Shown piece by piece: positions 7,981 through 18,632 of a DNA stretch of 35,316 nucleotides. Each line of letters opens with the position of its first letter. The stretch's first letter is position 1. The translations under genes and the position numbers were made by a program. The notes beneath the pieces were generated by a model. It did not search any database. It saw only the letters and a list, made by a program, of their open reading frames with translations, and had not been told where the DNA came from. The stretch lies in contig JANXLY010000150.1 in assembly GCA_025354885.1 (NCBI GenBank), positions 1 to 35,316 of the forward strand, written 5' to 3'. Source of the DNA: Acidobacteriota bacterium. GTDB taxonomy: Bacteria > Acidobacteriota > Terriglobia > Bryobacterales > Bryobacteraceae.

Positions 7981-9087
7981 ATGCATACTCTTCTTTTCAT
8001 TCTTGGTACTCGGCCCGAGGCCATCAAACTAAGCCCTCTGGCACTGCATTTTCGCAACTTCAAATCCGATTTTGATGTGAAGGTTTGTCTCACTGGGCAA
8101 CACCGCGAGATCGTCCATCAATCCCTCGACGTCTTCGGCCTCACTCCTGATATCGATCTCGACTTGATGCTTCCGGGTCAGACTCTCTTTCAGTCGACAT
8201 CGCGAATTCTGAGTGCACTGGAAGCCGTCTTTGCTTCAGTCAAGCCAGACCTTGTCTTTGTCCAGGGCGACACCACCACCACCTTCTGCGGAGCACTTGC
8301 CGCTTTCTATGCCGGCGTTCCCATCGCTCATGTAGAAGCGGGCCTCCGCACCTGGGATCTCTTGCGCCCTTTCCCTGAGGAAGCGAATAGGCAAATGGTA
8401 GGCCGACTCACTACGATGCACCTCGCTGCAACTCCGTGGGCTGCTGAGAACCTCAAACGCGAAGGTATAGCCGAGACCTCCATCACGGTCACAGGCAACA
8501 CAGGAATCGATGCCTTGCTCCTCACGCTCAAAACGCTTCCCGCGCATCATTGGGAATTCCTGCACCCGGATCGGAAGTTGATCCTGGTCACTGGGCACCG
8601 TCGTGAAAATTTTGGCGAGGGCTTTGAAAGATTTTGCAGAGCACTTCTGCGTCTTTCCATGCGTCCGGATGTCCAGCTCGTTTACCCTGTCCATCCCAAT
8701 CCCAAAGTGCGTGGGCCAGTAGAGGCAATCCTTGGGGGTTGCAGCAATATTCACCTCATCGCGCCCCAGGACTACCTTCCCTTTGTCGATCTGATGCGAA
8801 GAAGCTATCTGATCATTACAGACTCCGGCGGCGTCCAGGAAGAAGGCCCATCCCTCGGCAAACCGATACTCGTCAGCCGCGAAGTTACAGAACGGCCTGA
8901 AGCAGTGGATGCGGGTACCGTCAGACTCGTTGGAACGGACGAAGACAAGATCGTTCGCGAAGCTGAAGTGCTGCTTGACAACTCGGAGGAATACGCTCGC
9001 CGCTCTACAATTCACAACCCTTACGGTGACGGACAGGCCTCCCCGCGCATTGAACAGGCAGTGCGTGCTTACTTCGCAGCTTTGTAG
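7981..9087 (+). CDS. wecB: UDP-N-acetylglucosamine 2-epimerase (non-hydrolysing)
   Basis: This cytoplasmic enzyme interconverts UDP-GlcNAc and UDP-ManNAc for surface polysaccharides. The protein has 368 residues, the usual length. Motifs are GTRPEAIK (9-16), QGDTTTT (95-101, Asp97), HVEAGLR (117-123, Glu119), RPFPEEANR (129-137), GHRREN (205-210, His206) and DSGGVQEE (281-288). ATG at 7981 starts the first Rossmann strand directly; an open frame further upstream only duplicates the cytochrome end. No clear SD is visible, so translation may depend on the cytochrome upstream. The convergent neighbour is a DegT aminotransferase related to WbpE, so this protein could instead act like WbpI on a diacetylated uronic acid sugar. 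The two genes share 19 overlapping bases. Confidence 0.92.
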   Translation: MHTLLFILGTRPEAIKLSPLALHFRNFKSDFDVKVCLTGQHREIVHQSLDVFGLTPDIDLDLMLPGQTLFQSTSRILSALEAVFASVKPDLVFVQGDTTTTFCGALAAFYAGVPIAHVEAGLRTWDLLRPFPEEANRQMVGRLTTMHLAATPWAAENLKREGIAETSITVTGNTGIDALLLTLKTLPAHHWEFLHPDRKLILVTGHRRENFGEGFERFCRALLRLSMRPDVQLVYPVHPNPKVRGPVEAILGGCSNIHLIAPQDYLPFVDLMRRSYLIITDSGGVQEEGPSLGKPILVSREVTERPEAVDAGTVRLVGTDEDKIVREAEVLLDNSEEYARRSTIHNPYGDGQASPRIEQAVRAYFAAL

Positions 9088-10208
9088 AATTCTGCGATGG
9101 TGCGAACCACGTAATCCTGATCCTCGATCTTTAGCTCCGGATACACAGGTATGCTCAACGCCTGTTCGGCCAGTCGCTCGCTGATCGGCAGATCACCCTT
9201 CTCATGTCCAAGCTCTGAGAAACACTGCTGCAGATGCAGTGGCAGCGGGTAGTAAATTTCCGATCCGATTCCCTGAGCTGCAAGGTGCGCCTTCAATGCA
9301 TCGCGCTGCTCGCATTGGATCGTAAATTGATTGAACACGTGCCTCGTCTGATAGGGCGCTATGGATGGCAGCGTGATGGGCAGATCGAATTCAGCAAAAA
9401 GTCTCATGTAATTCGCAGCATTCTGCTGGCGCTGCTCCGTCCAGTGATCGAGGTGCCTCATCTTGATCTTCAATACTGCCGCCTGCAGTGTATCGATCCG
9501 CGAATTGATGCCGACGACTTCATGGAAATACTTGTCCCTGCCACCATGTAGGCGCAACTTGTCCAGCAACTTCGCCAGTTCTTCATCATTGGTCGTAACC
9601 AGTCCGGCATCCCCGTAAGCACCCAGATTCTTCCCCGGATAAAAGCTGAAACACCCCATCGCCCCAATCGCGCCACAGCGCCTTCCCTTGTACTCTGCAC
9701 CAATTGCCTGTGCGGCATCCTCCACCACCACAGCGCCATACTTCTGCCCTAATTCCAGTAGCGGATCCATGTCCGCGCAGCCACCAAAGAGATGCACCGG
9801 CTGGATCGCCCAAACATCAGTGTTCCGCTTCAGGACGTCTTCCACCTGATTCGGGTCGAGGTTGAATGTCAACGGATCAATATCCACAAACACCGGCTCT
9901 ACGCCGATGCGCGCAAGGGAACCTGCCGTGGCGAAAAACGAATATGGAGTAGTGATGACCTTGTCGCCTGGCCCGAGTTCCAGCGCCATCCAGGCCAGCA
10001 GCAATGCATCACTGCCCGAAGCGCAGCCGATAGCGTAGCGCGACTGCGTATAACCAGCAATCTTGCACTCAAGCTCTCCCACCGCCGGGCCCATAATAAA
10101 GCGCTGCGAATCGATCAGCGGGATTAGCTCCGCAAGAATTTCTTCACGAATTTGAGAGTGCTGCGCGGCCAGATCGAGAAGCGGAACTTGCCGCGTGGGA
10201 GTGCTCAT
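9069..10208 (-). CDS. DegT/DnrJ/EryC1-family sugar aminotransferase
   Basis: This PLP-dependent enzyme transfers an amino group from glutamate to a nucleotide-linked keto-sugar. The protein has 379 residues. PLP-site features are GCASGSDAL (61-69, phosphate-binding), VEDAAQAIGA (162-171) and the Schiff-base lysine Lys193 in FYPGKNLGAYGDAG. The C-terminal part has EIYYPLPLHLQ (317-327), typical of the WbpE/WlbC group that makes 3-amino-3-deoxy uronic acid sugars. ATG at 10208 begins the standard short leader before VPLLDLAAQH. It faces wecB tail to tail, and together they suggest a small nucleotide-sugar module for O-antigen or a related glycan. The dehydrogenase and acetyltransferase such a pathway needs are not in the window. 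The exact sugar is unknown. Confidence 0.88.
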   Translation of the reverse strand: MSTPTRQVPLLDLAAQHSQIREEILAELIPLIDSQRFIMGPAVGELECKIAGYTQSRYAIGCASGSDALLLAWMALELGPGDKVITTPYSFFATAGSLARIGVEPVFVDIDPLTFNLDPNQVEDVLKRNTDVWAIQPVHLFGGCADMDPLLELGQKYGAVVVEDAAQAIGAEYKGRRCGAIGAMGCFSFYPGKNLGAYGDAGLVTTNDEELAKLLDKLRLHGGRDKYFHEVVGINSRIDTLQAAVLKIKMRHLDHWTEQRQQNAANYMRLFAEFDLPITLPSIAPYQTRHVFNQFTIQCEQRDALKAHLAAQGIGSEIYYPLPLHLQQCFSELGHEKGDLPISERLAEQALSIPVYPELKIEDQDYVVRTIAEFYKAAK

Positions 10209-10247
10209 GCTGATTCTTCGATCATAGCGTCCAGTAAGATCGAACTA

Positions 10248-11597
10248 GTGGAACAGATTGGATTGGAATGGCAGCCATGGCAGCCGGAAAAATTGAGCGT
10301 CAAGCAAGTCACGGCCAGACTGCGCCGCACTCTTCGAGAACAGTTTTCAAATCTCTATGTCACAGGAGAAGTATCCGCACTGAAAGTGGCCACTAGCGGG
10401 CATCTTTACTTCAACCTGAAAGAAGAAGATGCGGTGCTCTCTTGCGTGATCTACCGCCAGAGTGCAAGGCTCATGAAATTCCAGCTGCGTGACGGACTCA
10501 TGCTACAGGCTCGCGGCTCCATCGACGTTTATGAGCCTCGCGGCGTCTACCAGTTTCTAGTTGAATTCGTCGAGCCGCTGGGTGTTGGAGCCCTCCAGCA
10601 GGCCTTCGAAGATCTAAAGAAGAAGTTGGCCGGCGAGGGCCTCTTTGAATCTGCGCGCAAGCGCCCCTTGCCAAGATTCCCGCGACGCATCGGCATCGTC
10701 ACTTCCCCGACCGGTGCCGTGATCCAGGACATGCTCAACGTCTTCGAGCGCCGCAGTCGCGGGCTCGAGATTCGTATCTACCCCTCTCTCGTTCAGGGCG
10801 CTGGTAGCGTGGAGCAGATCTGTGCAGGCTTGCGCTACTTCAGCGAAAGTGGCTGGCCCGATGTCGTTGTTGTTGCTCGCGGCGGCGGCTCGCTCGAAGA
10901 TCTCTGGAGCTTCAATGACGAAGCCGTAGCGAGAGAAATTGCAGCTTGCAGCATCCCGGTTGTCTCGGCGGTCGGCCACGAAACCGACTTCACCATTGCT
11001 GATTTTGTTGCCGACCTCAGGGCACCCACTCCATCTGCTGCCGCAGAGATCATTGCGCCCGACCTCACGGTCTTGATGGAACGTCTCGAAGGTCTCGATC
11101 GCGCGATGGCGCGCAGCGTGCGCCACGCAATCAGCACCAGGAGGGAACAGGTATTCCGCCATGGCGTAGACCAAGCCCGTGGATTGTTACAACGACGCCT
11201 CAACCGCTTTGCGCAAAGGCTCGATGAAATTGACTCGCGCATGGAAGGTCTGCTGAAGATTCGCGTTTGGAAGCTGAAGCTTGCCTATCAGCAAGCAACT
11301 CTCGAACTCATGGCCAAGGACCACCGACTGATCTTCATGGAGCGCTGGGAAAAAATTGTACGCATGCGAACGGCGATGCGCGAAAGAATCAAATCCATCC
11401 TGAGTGTCTACGCCTTGAAGCAAAAATCGCTCGAAGGGCAATTGCAGCAGTTGAATCCAACCAGCATTCTCGAGCGTGGCTTTGCCATCGTCCGCCTCGA
11501 AGACGGCCGCATTGTGCGTAATCCCAAAGAGGTCAGGAAAGGCAGCCAGATCCAGATCCGCGTGGCAAAGGGATCCTTCGATGCCATCAGGAAATAA
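10248..11597 (+). CDS. xseA: Exodeoxyribonuclease VII large subunit
   Basis: This is the large subunit of ExoVII, which degrades single-stranded DNA in repair. With the start used here the protein has 449 residues. An OB-fold DNA-binding domain is at about 15-110 (VTGEVSALK, GHLYFNLKEE). The catalytic domain carries GIVTSPTGAVIQD (149-161), ARGGGSLEDLWSFNDE (210-225) and GHETDFTIADFVADLRAPT (243-261). A long coiled-coil arm spans about 265-400. The last 50 residues contain the usual NPTSILERGFAI. I chose GTG at 10248; TTG at 10263 is possible, and no in-frame ATG lies nearby except one antisense to the aminotransferase. The small subunit xseB is not adjacent. The stop is 5 bases from the end of guaB on the other strand. 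Confidence 0.92.
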   Translation: MEQIGLEWQPWQPEKLSVKQVTARLRRTLREQFSNLYVTGEVSALKVATSGHLYFNLKEEDAVLSCVIYRQSARLMKFQLRDGLMLQARGSIDVYEPRGVYQFLVEFVEPLGVGALQQAFEDLKKKLAGEGLFESARKRPLPRFPRRIGIVTSPTGAVIQDMLNVFERRSRGLEIRIYPSLVQGAGSVEQICAGLRYFSESGWPDVVVVARGGGSLEDLWSFNDEAVAREIAACSIPVVSAVGHETDFTIADFVADLRAPTPSAAAEIIAPDLTVLMERLEGLDRAMARSVRHAISTRREQVFRHGVDQARGLLQRRLNRFAQRLDEIDSRMEGLLKIRVWKLKLAYQQATLELMAKDHRLIFMERWEKIVRMRTAMRERIKSILSVYALKQKSLEGQLQQLNPTSILERGFAIVRLEDGRIVRNPKEVRKGSQIQIRVAKGSFDAIRK

Positions 11598-11602
11598 GGC
11601 GG

Positions 11603-13680
<2,078 letters not shown>

Positions 13681-13699
<19 letters not shown>

Positions 13700-14979
13700 T
13701 TCTTCAGCGCTTCCACGATCACTCCATCGTCCGCCGGGAAGACCGTCCTCAAGTCCAGCAAAAGCTGATCCTTTTCAATTCGCGCCACGATCGCCGGGTC
13801 GTTGGCGCGAAGCTGTTTTTCAAGCCTGTGCGCATTCCCGGGGATTGCGATCAGCCGAGTGGGAATGCTCTGGTCGGGTGTGGAACCGCCACCAAGTACG
13901 CTTTCCCCGGCGATCACTTTGGCTCCAGGAATCCTTGCAGCGATGAGTTCGGCACGGGCCTCAATCTCGGCAACACGCAACATTAACATACTCAGCCCCG
14001 GAAGGCTCGCATAGTCTCCAACCACGAGGGCACGCAAGGAATCGGATAAGGCCTGCACGGCAAGCTTGTCAAGTCGTAGCGCGCGATACATCGGGTGGCG
14101 GCGAATCGTCGCTATCAGTGCCGCGTCACCAGCAATAATGCCCGCTTGCGGGCCACCCAGCAGTTTGTCACAAGAGAACGAAACCAGATTCACACCCGCA
14201 GCAAGGCTCGCCGAAACCAGCGGCTCCTCCACCCCATATGGCTTCAGATCCACTAGACATCCGCTTCCCAGATCTTCGTAAAGCGGCAACGCAAGCTCGC
14301 CTGCAAGGATCGACAATTCTTTGAGTGTCGGCTTGCCAACAAAGCCCGATTGATGAAAGTTGCTCGGATGCACTCTCATCACCATCCGCGTCTGCGGTCC
14401 AGCGGCCTTCGAATAGTCCTCGAGATTGGTGCGATTGGTTGCTCCAACTTCTCGAAGCCGCGCCCCGCTCTGCTCCATGATGTCCGGAATGCGGAACCCA
14501 TCGCCAATCTCAACCAATTCACCCCGGCTCACTAGCACCTCGCCTCCTTCAGCCAGCGCCTTCAACACGAGATAAGTCGCTGCGGCATTGTTGTTGACTG
14601 CGATCGCCGCAACGCCCAGCAACTCGGTCAGCAGTGGAACATAGTGCTCATCACGCTTGCCCCGCTTGCCCGTGGCCAGATCGTATTCAAGATTCGAATA
14701 GCCCGAGACTGGCTCAAAAGCCCGCAAAGGTGCCCTGCCAAGATTGGTGTGCAGCACAACGCCTGTTGCGTTAATCACCCGACGCAAAGAGGGCGATGCC
14801 AGACGCAGCAGTCGCGCGTCAAGCTCTGTATCAATGTCCTCGAGCGGTAGCTCCAGCTCTCGAACTGCCTGCAAAACAGCTCTCGCAACAGAGACCAGTC
14901 TCTCCCTCGCGATCTGAGGATGCTTCGAAATCAGACCGCGCAGCAATAGGTCTACAGAAGGAATTGCCGCGCGGTCCAC
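13681..14979 (-). CDS. selA: L-seryl-tRNA(Sec) selenium transferase
   Basis: SelA is a PLP enzyme that converts seryl-tRNA(Sec) to selenocysteyl-tRNA(Sec) using selenophosphate. The protein has 432 residues, slightly shorter than E. coli SelA (463). Family motifs are RRVINATGVVLHTNLGRAPL (66-85), GKRGKRDEHY (104-113), NNNAAATYLVL (129-139) and the PLP lysine Lys272 in FSCDKLLGGPQAG. The start is GTG at 14979, overlapping the stop of the upstream PIG-L gene by one base (TAGTG); an AGG lies 7-10 bases upstream, inside that gene. This indicates translational coupling. selB, selC and selD, which are needed for selenocysteine decoding, are not in the window. Some SelA-like proteins act elsewhere, but the motifs here are those of true SelA. 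Confidence 0.9.
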
Positions 14980-15833
14980 TATTTACCTACCATCGGGAAA
15001 AGTCTGCGCAGAGTTGCTTCATCCGGTTGCGAGCCGTACTCGCTGAGCTGAAAAGCCTCCGCATGCTGAACTCCGGCTGCCCTATCCTTGCCATACCATT
15101 TCTCAAGAGCAAGTCTCACCGCTGGGTTGATCGGTCGAGCCCTGGTCTTCCTTAGCCACGGCATGCGCTCGGCCGGATTGACAGGCACTTGATCGAGGGT
15201 GCCGTCAACCCAAGGCAGCCACTCATACACTTGGCTCTGATGCGCATCAAGTGCAGAGATCTTCTTGTCAAACACATCGGAGATATCAATCGCAATGTCA
15301 GGCCGGAACGGATCCGGCTTCTGGAATCGATCCTGATAGTGCAGGAAGACCGGATTCTTTTTCAGTGGCGGAGTATCAGAAGCAACATTCGGGACAACCA
15401 CCATGTAGGATGCGTCCTGCAGCAGTACTCCGGTGTTCCGATGGTCTGGATGATAGTCGTTCGTGCGGGGTGAGATCACGATATCCGCATTCCATTGACG
15501 GATGCGCCGAATCACTTGTAGTCTCACATCAAGCGTCGGCAGGAGTTCGCCATCATGATTATCGAGTACCTCGTATTCGATTCCAAGTCGGCGTGCAGAT
15601 TCCATTGCCTCCGCACGTCGTCGCTTGGCCAGAGAGCCGCCACCCATGGTCTGGTGACCAGCATCACCATTTGTTACTGAGACAAACTTAACCTTGTGCC
15701 CCATCGCCGCAAACTTCGCAGCAACCCCGGCGGCTCCAATATCGCAATCATCCGGATGGGCACCAAAGGCAATCACACGGATCTGGGCAGGCAGAGCAAG
15801 CCCCGTAAGAAGTGTTAATAAAATCAGTCGCAT
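14979..15833 (-). CDS. Secreted PIG-L/LmbE-family deacetylase
   Basis: The protein has 284 residues of the zinc-dependent N-acetylglucosamine deacetylase (PIG-L/LmbE/BshB) superfamily. Residues 1-16 form a signal peptide (ending ALPAQ), so it probably acts in the periplasm, unlike cytosolic BshB. The metal site is built from AHPDD (25-29; His26, Asp28 as metal ligand, Asp29 as likely base) and HPDH (128-131; His131). NGDAGHQTMGGGSLAKRR follows as in the family. ATG at 15833 has AGGG about 6 bases upstream. It lies 15 bases after the flippase-like gene and is coupled to selA. With two membrane proteins upstream it fits removal of an acetyl group from an extracytoplasmic glycan or glycolipid; the substrate is inferred only. 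Confidence 0.88.
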   Translation of the reverse strand: MRLILLTLLTGLALPAQIRVIAFGAHPDDCDIGAAGVAAKFAAMGHKVKFVSVTNGDAGHQTMGGGSLAKRRRAEAMESARRLGIEYEVLDNHDGELLPTLDVRLQVIRRIRQWNADIVISPRTNDYHPDHRNTGVLLQDASYMVVVPNVASDTPPLKKNPVFLHYQDRFQKPDPFRPDIAIDISDVFDKKISALDAHQSQVYEWLPWVDGTLDQVPVNPAERMPWLRKTRARPINPAVRLALEKWYGKDRAAGVQHAEAFQLSEYGSQPDEATLRRLFPMVGK

Positions 15834-15848
15834 TGAACCCTATTCTAT

Positions 15849-16874
15849 TCACCCTTTGGACTCAGCCGCAGAGGCAGTCTCCTGAAGCTCCCGCAATTTG
15901 AAGCCTGTCACTGACAAGGCCACCAGTCCAGAGATCAGAAGCGGAAGCGTTACGATGCCCCAAACAATCAGGCTAAAGCGCTTGGCCACGTTTTCGTCGA
16001 TTCCATAAAAAACCAGCGCAACCACGATCAGTCCTTGATACACGCCCAGATTTCCAGGCGCTCCCGGCACAACGGTCCCCAGTCGAACAATCACATTGAT
16101 CACCGCCGCATCCCAGAGCGTAAAGCCTGTCATGCCATAGGCCCGCAGCACGCAATAGATCGGCACCGTCATGCAGAGCAAGTGCGGCAGGCTTGCCAGC
16201 CACGATTGAAAAAAGCTTCGAGAGCCACCCATCGCCTGCAGGTCTTCGATAAAGACGCGTGCCTTATCGCCCCACTTCCAGTGGGCAGCAAGAGCCTTGG
16301 CCTTCTGCTGAAAAGCAATGATGAACCCAAGCGCTGCGGCCAACAGCGCCACAATAAGGATCAATGCATAGCCACCGTCACGGATTCGGCGCGGCAGGTC
16401 CACGAACTGAACAACAACGCTCAAAGTCAGTACCAGCCAGATGCCGTCGAAGATCCGTTCGATCGCAATGCTCGACAGCACAACGCTAAAAGGCAAATGC
16501 CCCCAGCGGGATTGCAGATAGCAACGAATGATCTCGCCGCTGCGAAACGGCAACACTTCGTTTGCATAAAGCCCTACATATATGGCCCGCACACTGCGCA
16601 TCATCGGGATCTCTGAAACAGGGCGCAACAGGATGCTCCAGCGCCAACCCTGAATCACGTAAACCAGAATGTCGCTTATTGCCGCCAGCGCTACCCAGCC
16701 CCAATGCATCTGCTTGATCTCGGTCCAGATCTCTTCGAGCTTCACATCATGCAGCACCCAAAGCAGAACGCCCAGCGATGCCAGGTTCGTCACGACCAGC
16801 AGCAGTATCCCCTGCCAGCCCAGCTTTCGGCCCCTAGATGGAACACTGCTACTTTGTACGGCTATTGGTTCCAA
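15849..16874 (-). CDS. UPF0104 / lysylphosphatidylglycerol synthase TM-domain membrane protein
   Basis: The protein has about 341 residues and is an integral membrane protein of the LPG_synthase_TM (flippase-like, TIGR00374-type) family, which resembles the transmembrane half of MprF. Roughly eight hydrophobic segments are visible. The family signatures are present: YVGLYANEVLPFRSGEIIR near the N-terminal third, VVLSSIAIERIFDGIWLV after it, and VPGAPGNLGVYQGLIVVAL near the C-terminus. The lysyltransferase domain of MprF is absent. The start is uncertain: TTG at 16874 lies 7 bases after the stop of the upstream gene and is preceded by GGGGGA, while TTG codons at 16916 and 16934 would overlap that gene. 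Such proteins are often linked to moving lipid-linked substrates across the membrane; here that is inference from the family and neighbours. Confidence 0.83.
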   Translation of the reverse strand: MEPIAVQSSSVPSRGRKLGWQGILLLVVTNLASLGVLLWVLHDVKLEEIWTEIKQMHWGWVALAAISDILVYVIQGWRWSILLRPVSEIPMMRSVRAIYVGLYANEVLPFRSGEIIRCYLQSRWGHLPFSVVLSSIAIERIFDGIWLVLTLSVVVQFVDLPRRIRDGGYALILIVALLAAALGFIIAFQQKAKALAAHWKWGDKARVFIEDLQAMGGSRSFFQSWLASLPHLLCMTVPIYCVLRAYGMTGFTLWDAAVINVIVRLGTVVPGAPGNLGVYQGLIVVALVFYGIDENVAKRFSLIVWGIVTLPLLISGLVALSVTGFKLRELQETASAAESKG

Positions 16875-16881
16875 TCCCCCA

Positions 16882-18192
16882 TCATAGCGGGGAGCGCCGT
16901 TTCGATTGCGTTTCAATCCACCCGTGGATCGCAAGAAAAATCAGAAGGTCGTAAGCCACGTGAAAGAGCAGCAGATGGCGATACGTTTCACAGGCATCAG
17001 CCAGCGATGCCACCCCAAATTCATAAGCACCAACTGTCAATACACCAACCAAAATCCAGCGCATGGAAGCCTCTCTCCAGACTATGAAAACGGCGAACGG
17101 CACCAACAGGAAAACATGCCACGGAGCGACTCGAAACAACCAGCTCTTCGCCGCGCTATACCAGCCAAAGCTGGTGGACCGTGTGCAGTATTGCTTGCCG
17201 GTCGAACGTTCATAGTTGCCGAGATTGATCGCCCGGATCTGTTGCGCTTCTGTCGCAAGATCGGTCCAAAGCACCTGGAATGCAACTGCCGGATGGCTTG
17301 CGTAATAGCGCAACGCATTGCCATAGCCACCAGCAGGCAAAAAGCTCTTGAGCCAAGTCGCATTCTGTGCCGGGCTGTCTGGCATAAAGGCATGCGTACC
17401 AAGCAGGTGCCGGTCTTCGGGCTTGATCTTGAGCGCGTCCAGTGCGCCCGGATCGATCAGCCCAAGCTTGAAGAAAGCGAGGTTGTAATAGGCGGTGGCT
17501 TTGTATTCGTCTTTCGTTTGGCTTAGCATGTAGCTGCCACCGATCAGGAGCGCCAAGGCCGCAGGCAGAAAACTTCGCCTGCGTTGCGCCACCAGAATGA
17601 CAGCCAAAAGGATCGCCGCTGGCGCATGGGGCGCCTTTGCCAAAGCGAAGCCAAACCCTGCAATCGCAAGCACCCAAGGCTGCTCTGCCTTCCATGCCGC
17701 GAAGAACAGGAGAAGAAACAACAGGCTGGCCGTATCAAAGTAAAAGCTCTGAAAATAAGTTACATAAGCGGCATCGGTCAGCGCGATCAGCGCGAAAAGA
17801 TTGGGGATCGCACGCCTCGAAATCATCAACCAGGCAACGGCACCAAAAAGAGCGGCGTGGATCAATCCGAGCCACCGGATGTCGAATGGGTTCGTTCTGT
17901 CGAGCCAGAGTGCAGCTCTGGTTAGCCAGACCTCGATCCCCCAATACGGACTCACCCAAAGCGAATTGGCTTCGTTTCGCCAAAGACGATTGAAGAAGTG
18001 AAAGGTCGGTTGCTGCCCAGGATCAGCGGCCACCAAAGCAAAGCCACCGGCTATCTTTGCGAAATCTCCGTTGTCCGCAAGCCCTGTGTAGGGCGGCACC
18101 CAGAGCTGCCAGGCAACAGGGAGAAGAAATAGCAAAAGCCAAAGGATTTTGATTCGAGGAGCCACACTTGTTCTAACTTCAAAGAGTGACAC
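16882..18192 (-). CDS. Polytopic membrane protein, GT-C glycosyltransferase-like
   Basis: The protein has 436 residues with about nine to ten hydrophobic segments (first at about 14-33, last at 408-423). After the first segment it carries YTGLADNGDF (35-44), an acidic loop in the position where GT-C glycosyltransferases keep a catalytic Asp. A large loop spans about 225-300. ACETYRHLLLFHVAYD lies near the C-terminus. I do not recognise a specific family, so transferase activity is a suggestion from this topology and from the flippase-like and PIG-L genes that follow. The start is GTG at 18192, which overlaps the divergent kinase gene by 7 bases; GTG at 18165 would remove that overlap. It heads the operon that ends with selA. 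Confidence 0.72.
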   Translation of the reverse strand: MSLFEVRTSVAPRIKILWLLLFLLPVAWQLWVPPYTGLADNGDFAKIAGGFALVAADPGQQPTFHFFNRLWRNEANSLWVSPYWGIEVWLTRAALWLDRTNPFDIRWLGLIHAALFGAVAWLMISRRAIPNLFALIALTDAAYVTYFQSFYFDTASLLFLLLFFAAWKAEQPWVLAIAGFGFALAKAPHAPAAILLAVILVAQRRRSFLPAALALLIGGSYMLSQTKDEYKATAYYNLAFFKLGLIDPGALDALKIKPEDRHLLGTHAFMPDSPAQNATWLKSFLPAGGYGNALRYYASHPAVAFQVLWTDLATEAQQIRAINLGNYERSTGKQYCTRSTSFGWYSAAKSWLFRVAPWHVFLLVPFAVFIVWREASMRWILVGVLTVGAYEFGVASLADACETYRHLLLFHVAYDLLIFLAIHGWIETQSKRRSPL

Positions 18193-18632
18193 AAGCGAGC
18201 GTCATCGTGCTGATCGGAGTGCCGGGCTCAGGCAAATCCACCTGGGCTCGCGCGCAGGGACATACCGTTTTGAGCTCGGACGCAATGCGTGGCCTGTTGA
18301 GTGGTGACGAAACTAACCAGTCGATTCACGGCAAAGTCTTTGCCGCTATCAGGCATTTGCTCCGCACCCGACTTGAAATCGGAGTCGGTCCAACGATTAT
18401 TGATGCGACCAATCTGCGAAGGCGGGATCGCAAGGTATGGCTGCAGATTGCTCAAAAATTCAAGGTTCCCGTGGAGGCCGTTTACTTCAGGATTCCGCTG
18501 GAGTTGGCCTTGGACCGGAACCGCCAGCGTGCGAGAGTTGTCCCCGAAGACGTAATCCGCTCTATGATCGAGCGGCAACAGCCACCCACGCTCGAAGAAG
18601 GCTTCACAGCCATCAGGACCATTTCCTCGTAG
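18186..18632 (+). CDS. Stand-alone Pnkp-type polynucleotide kinase-like P-loop protein
   Basis: The protein has 148 residues and contains only a P-loop kinase domain. Walker A is GVPGSGKST (11-19). It is followed by VLSSDAMRG (28-36, the acceptor-site Asp of the polynucleotide kinase group), TIIDATNLRRRDRK (70-83) and a lid rich in arginine, DRNRQRARVVPEDVI (109-123). This order matches the 5'-kinase module of bacterial Pnkp, but the phosphatase and ligase modules of that RNA-repair protein are missing. An in-frame stop at 18174 restricts the start to GTG 18186 or GTG 18207; the first preserves the strand before Walker A. No SD is seen. It diverges from the membrane-protein operon and overlaps the MFS gene by 20 bases at its 3' end. 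The substrate may be RNA, DNA or a small molecule. Confidence 0.82.
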   Translation: MTQASVIVLIGVPGSGKSTWARAQGHTVLSSDAMRGLLSGDETNQSIHGKVFAAIRHLLRTRLEIGVGPTIIDATNLRRRDRKVWLQIAQKFKVPVEAVYFRIPLELALDRNRQRARVVPEDVIRSMIERQQPPTLEEGFTAIRTISS

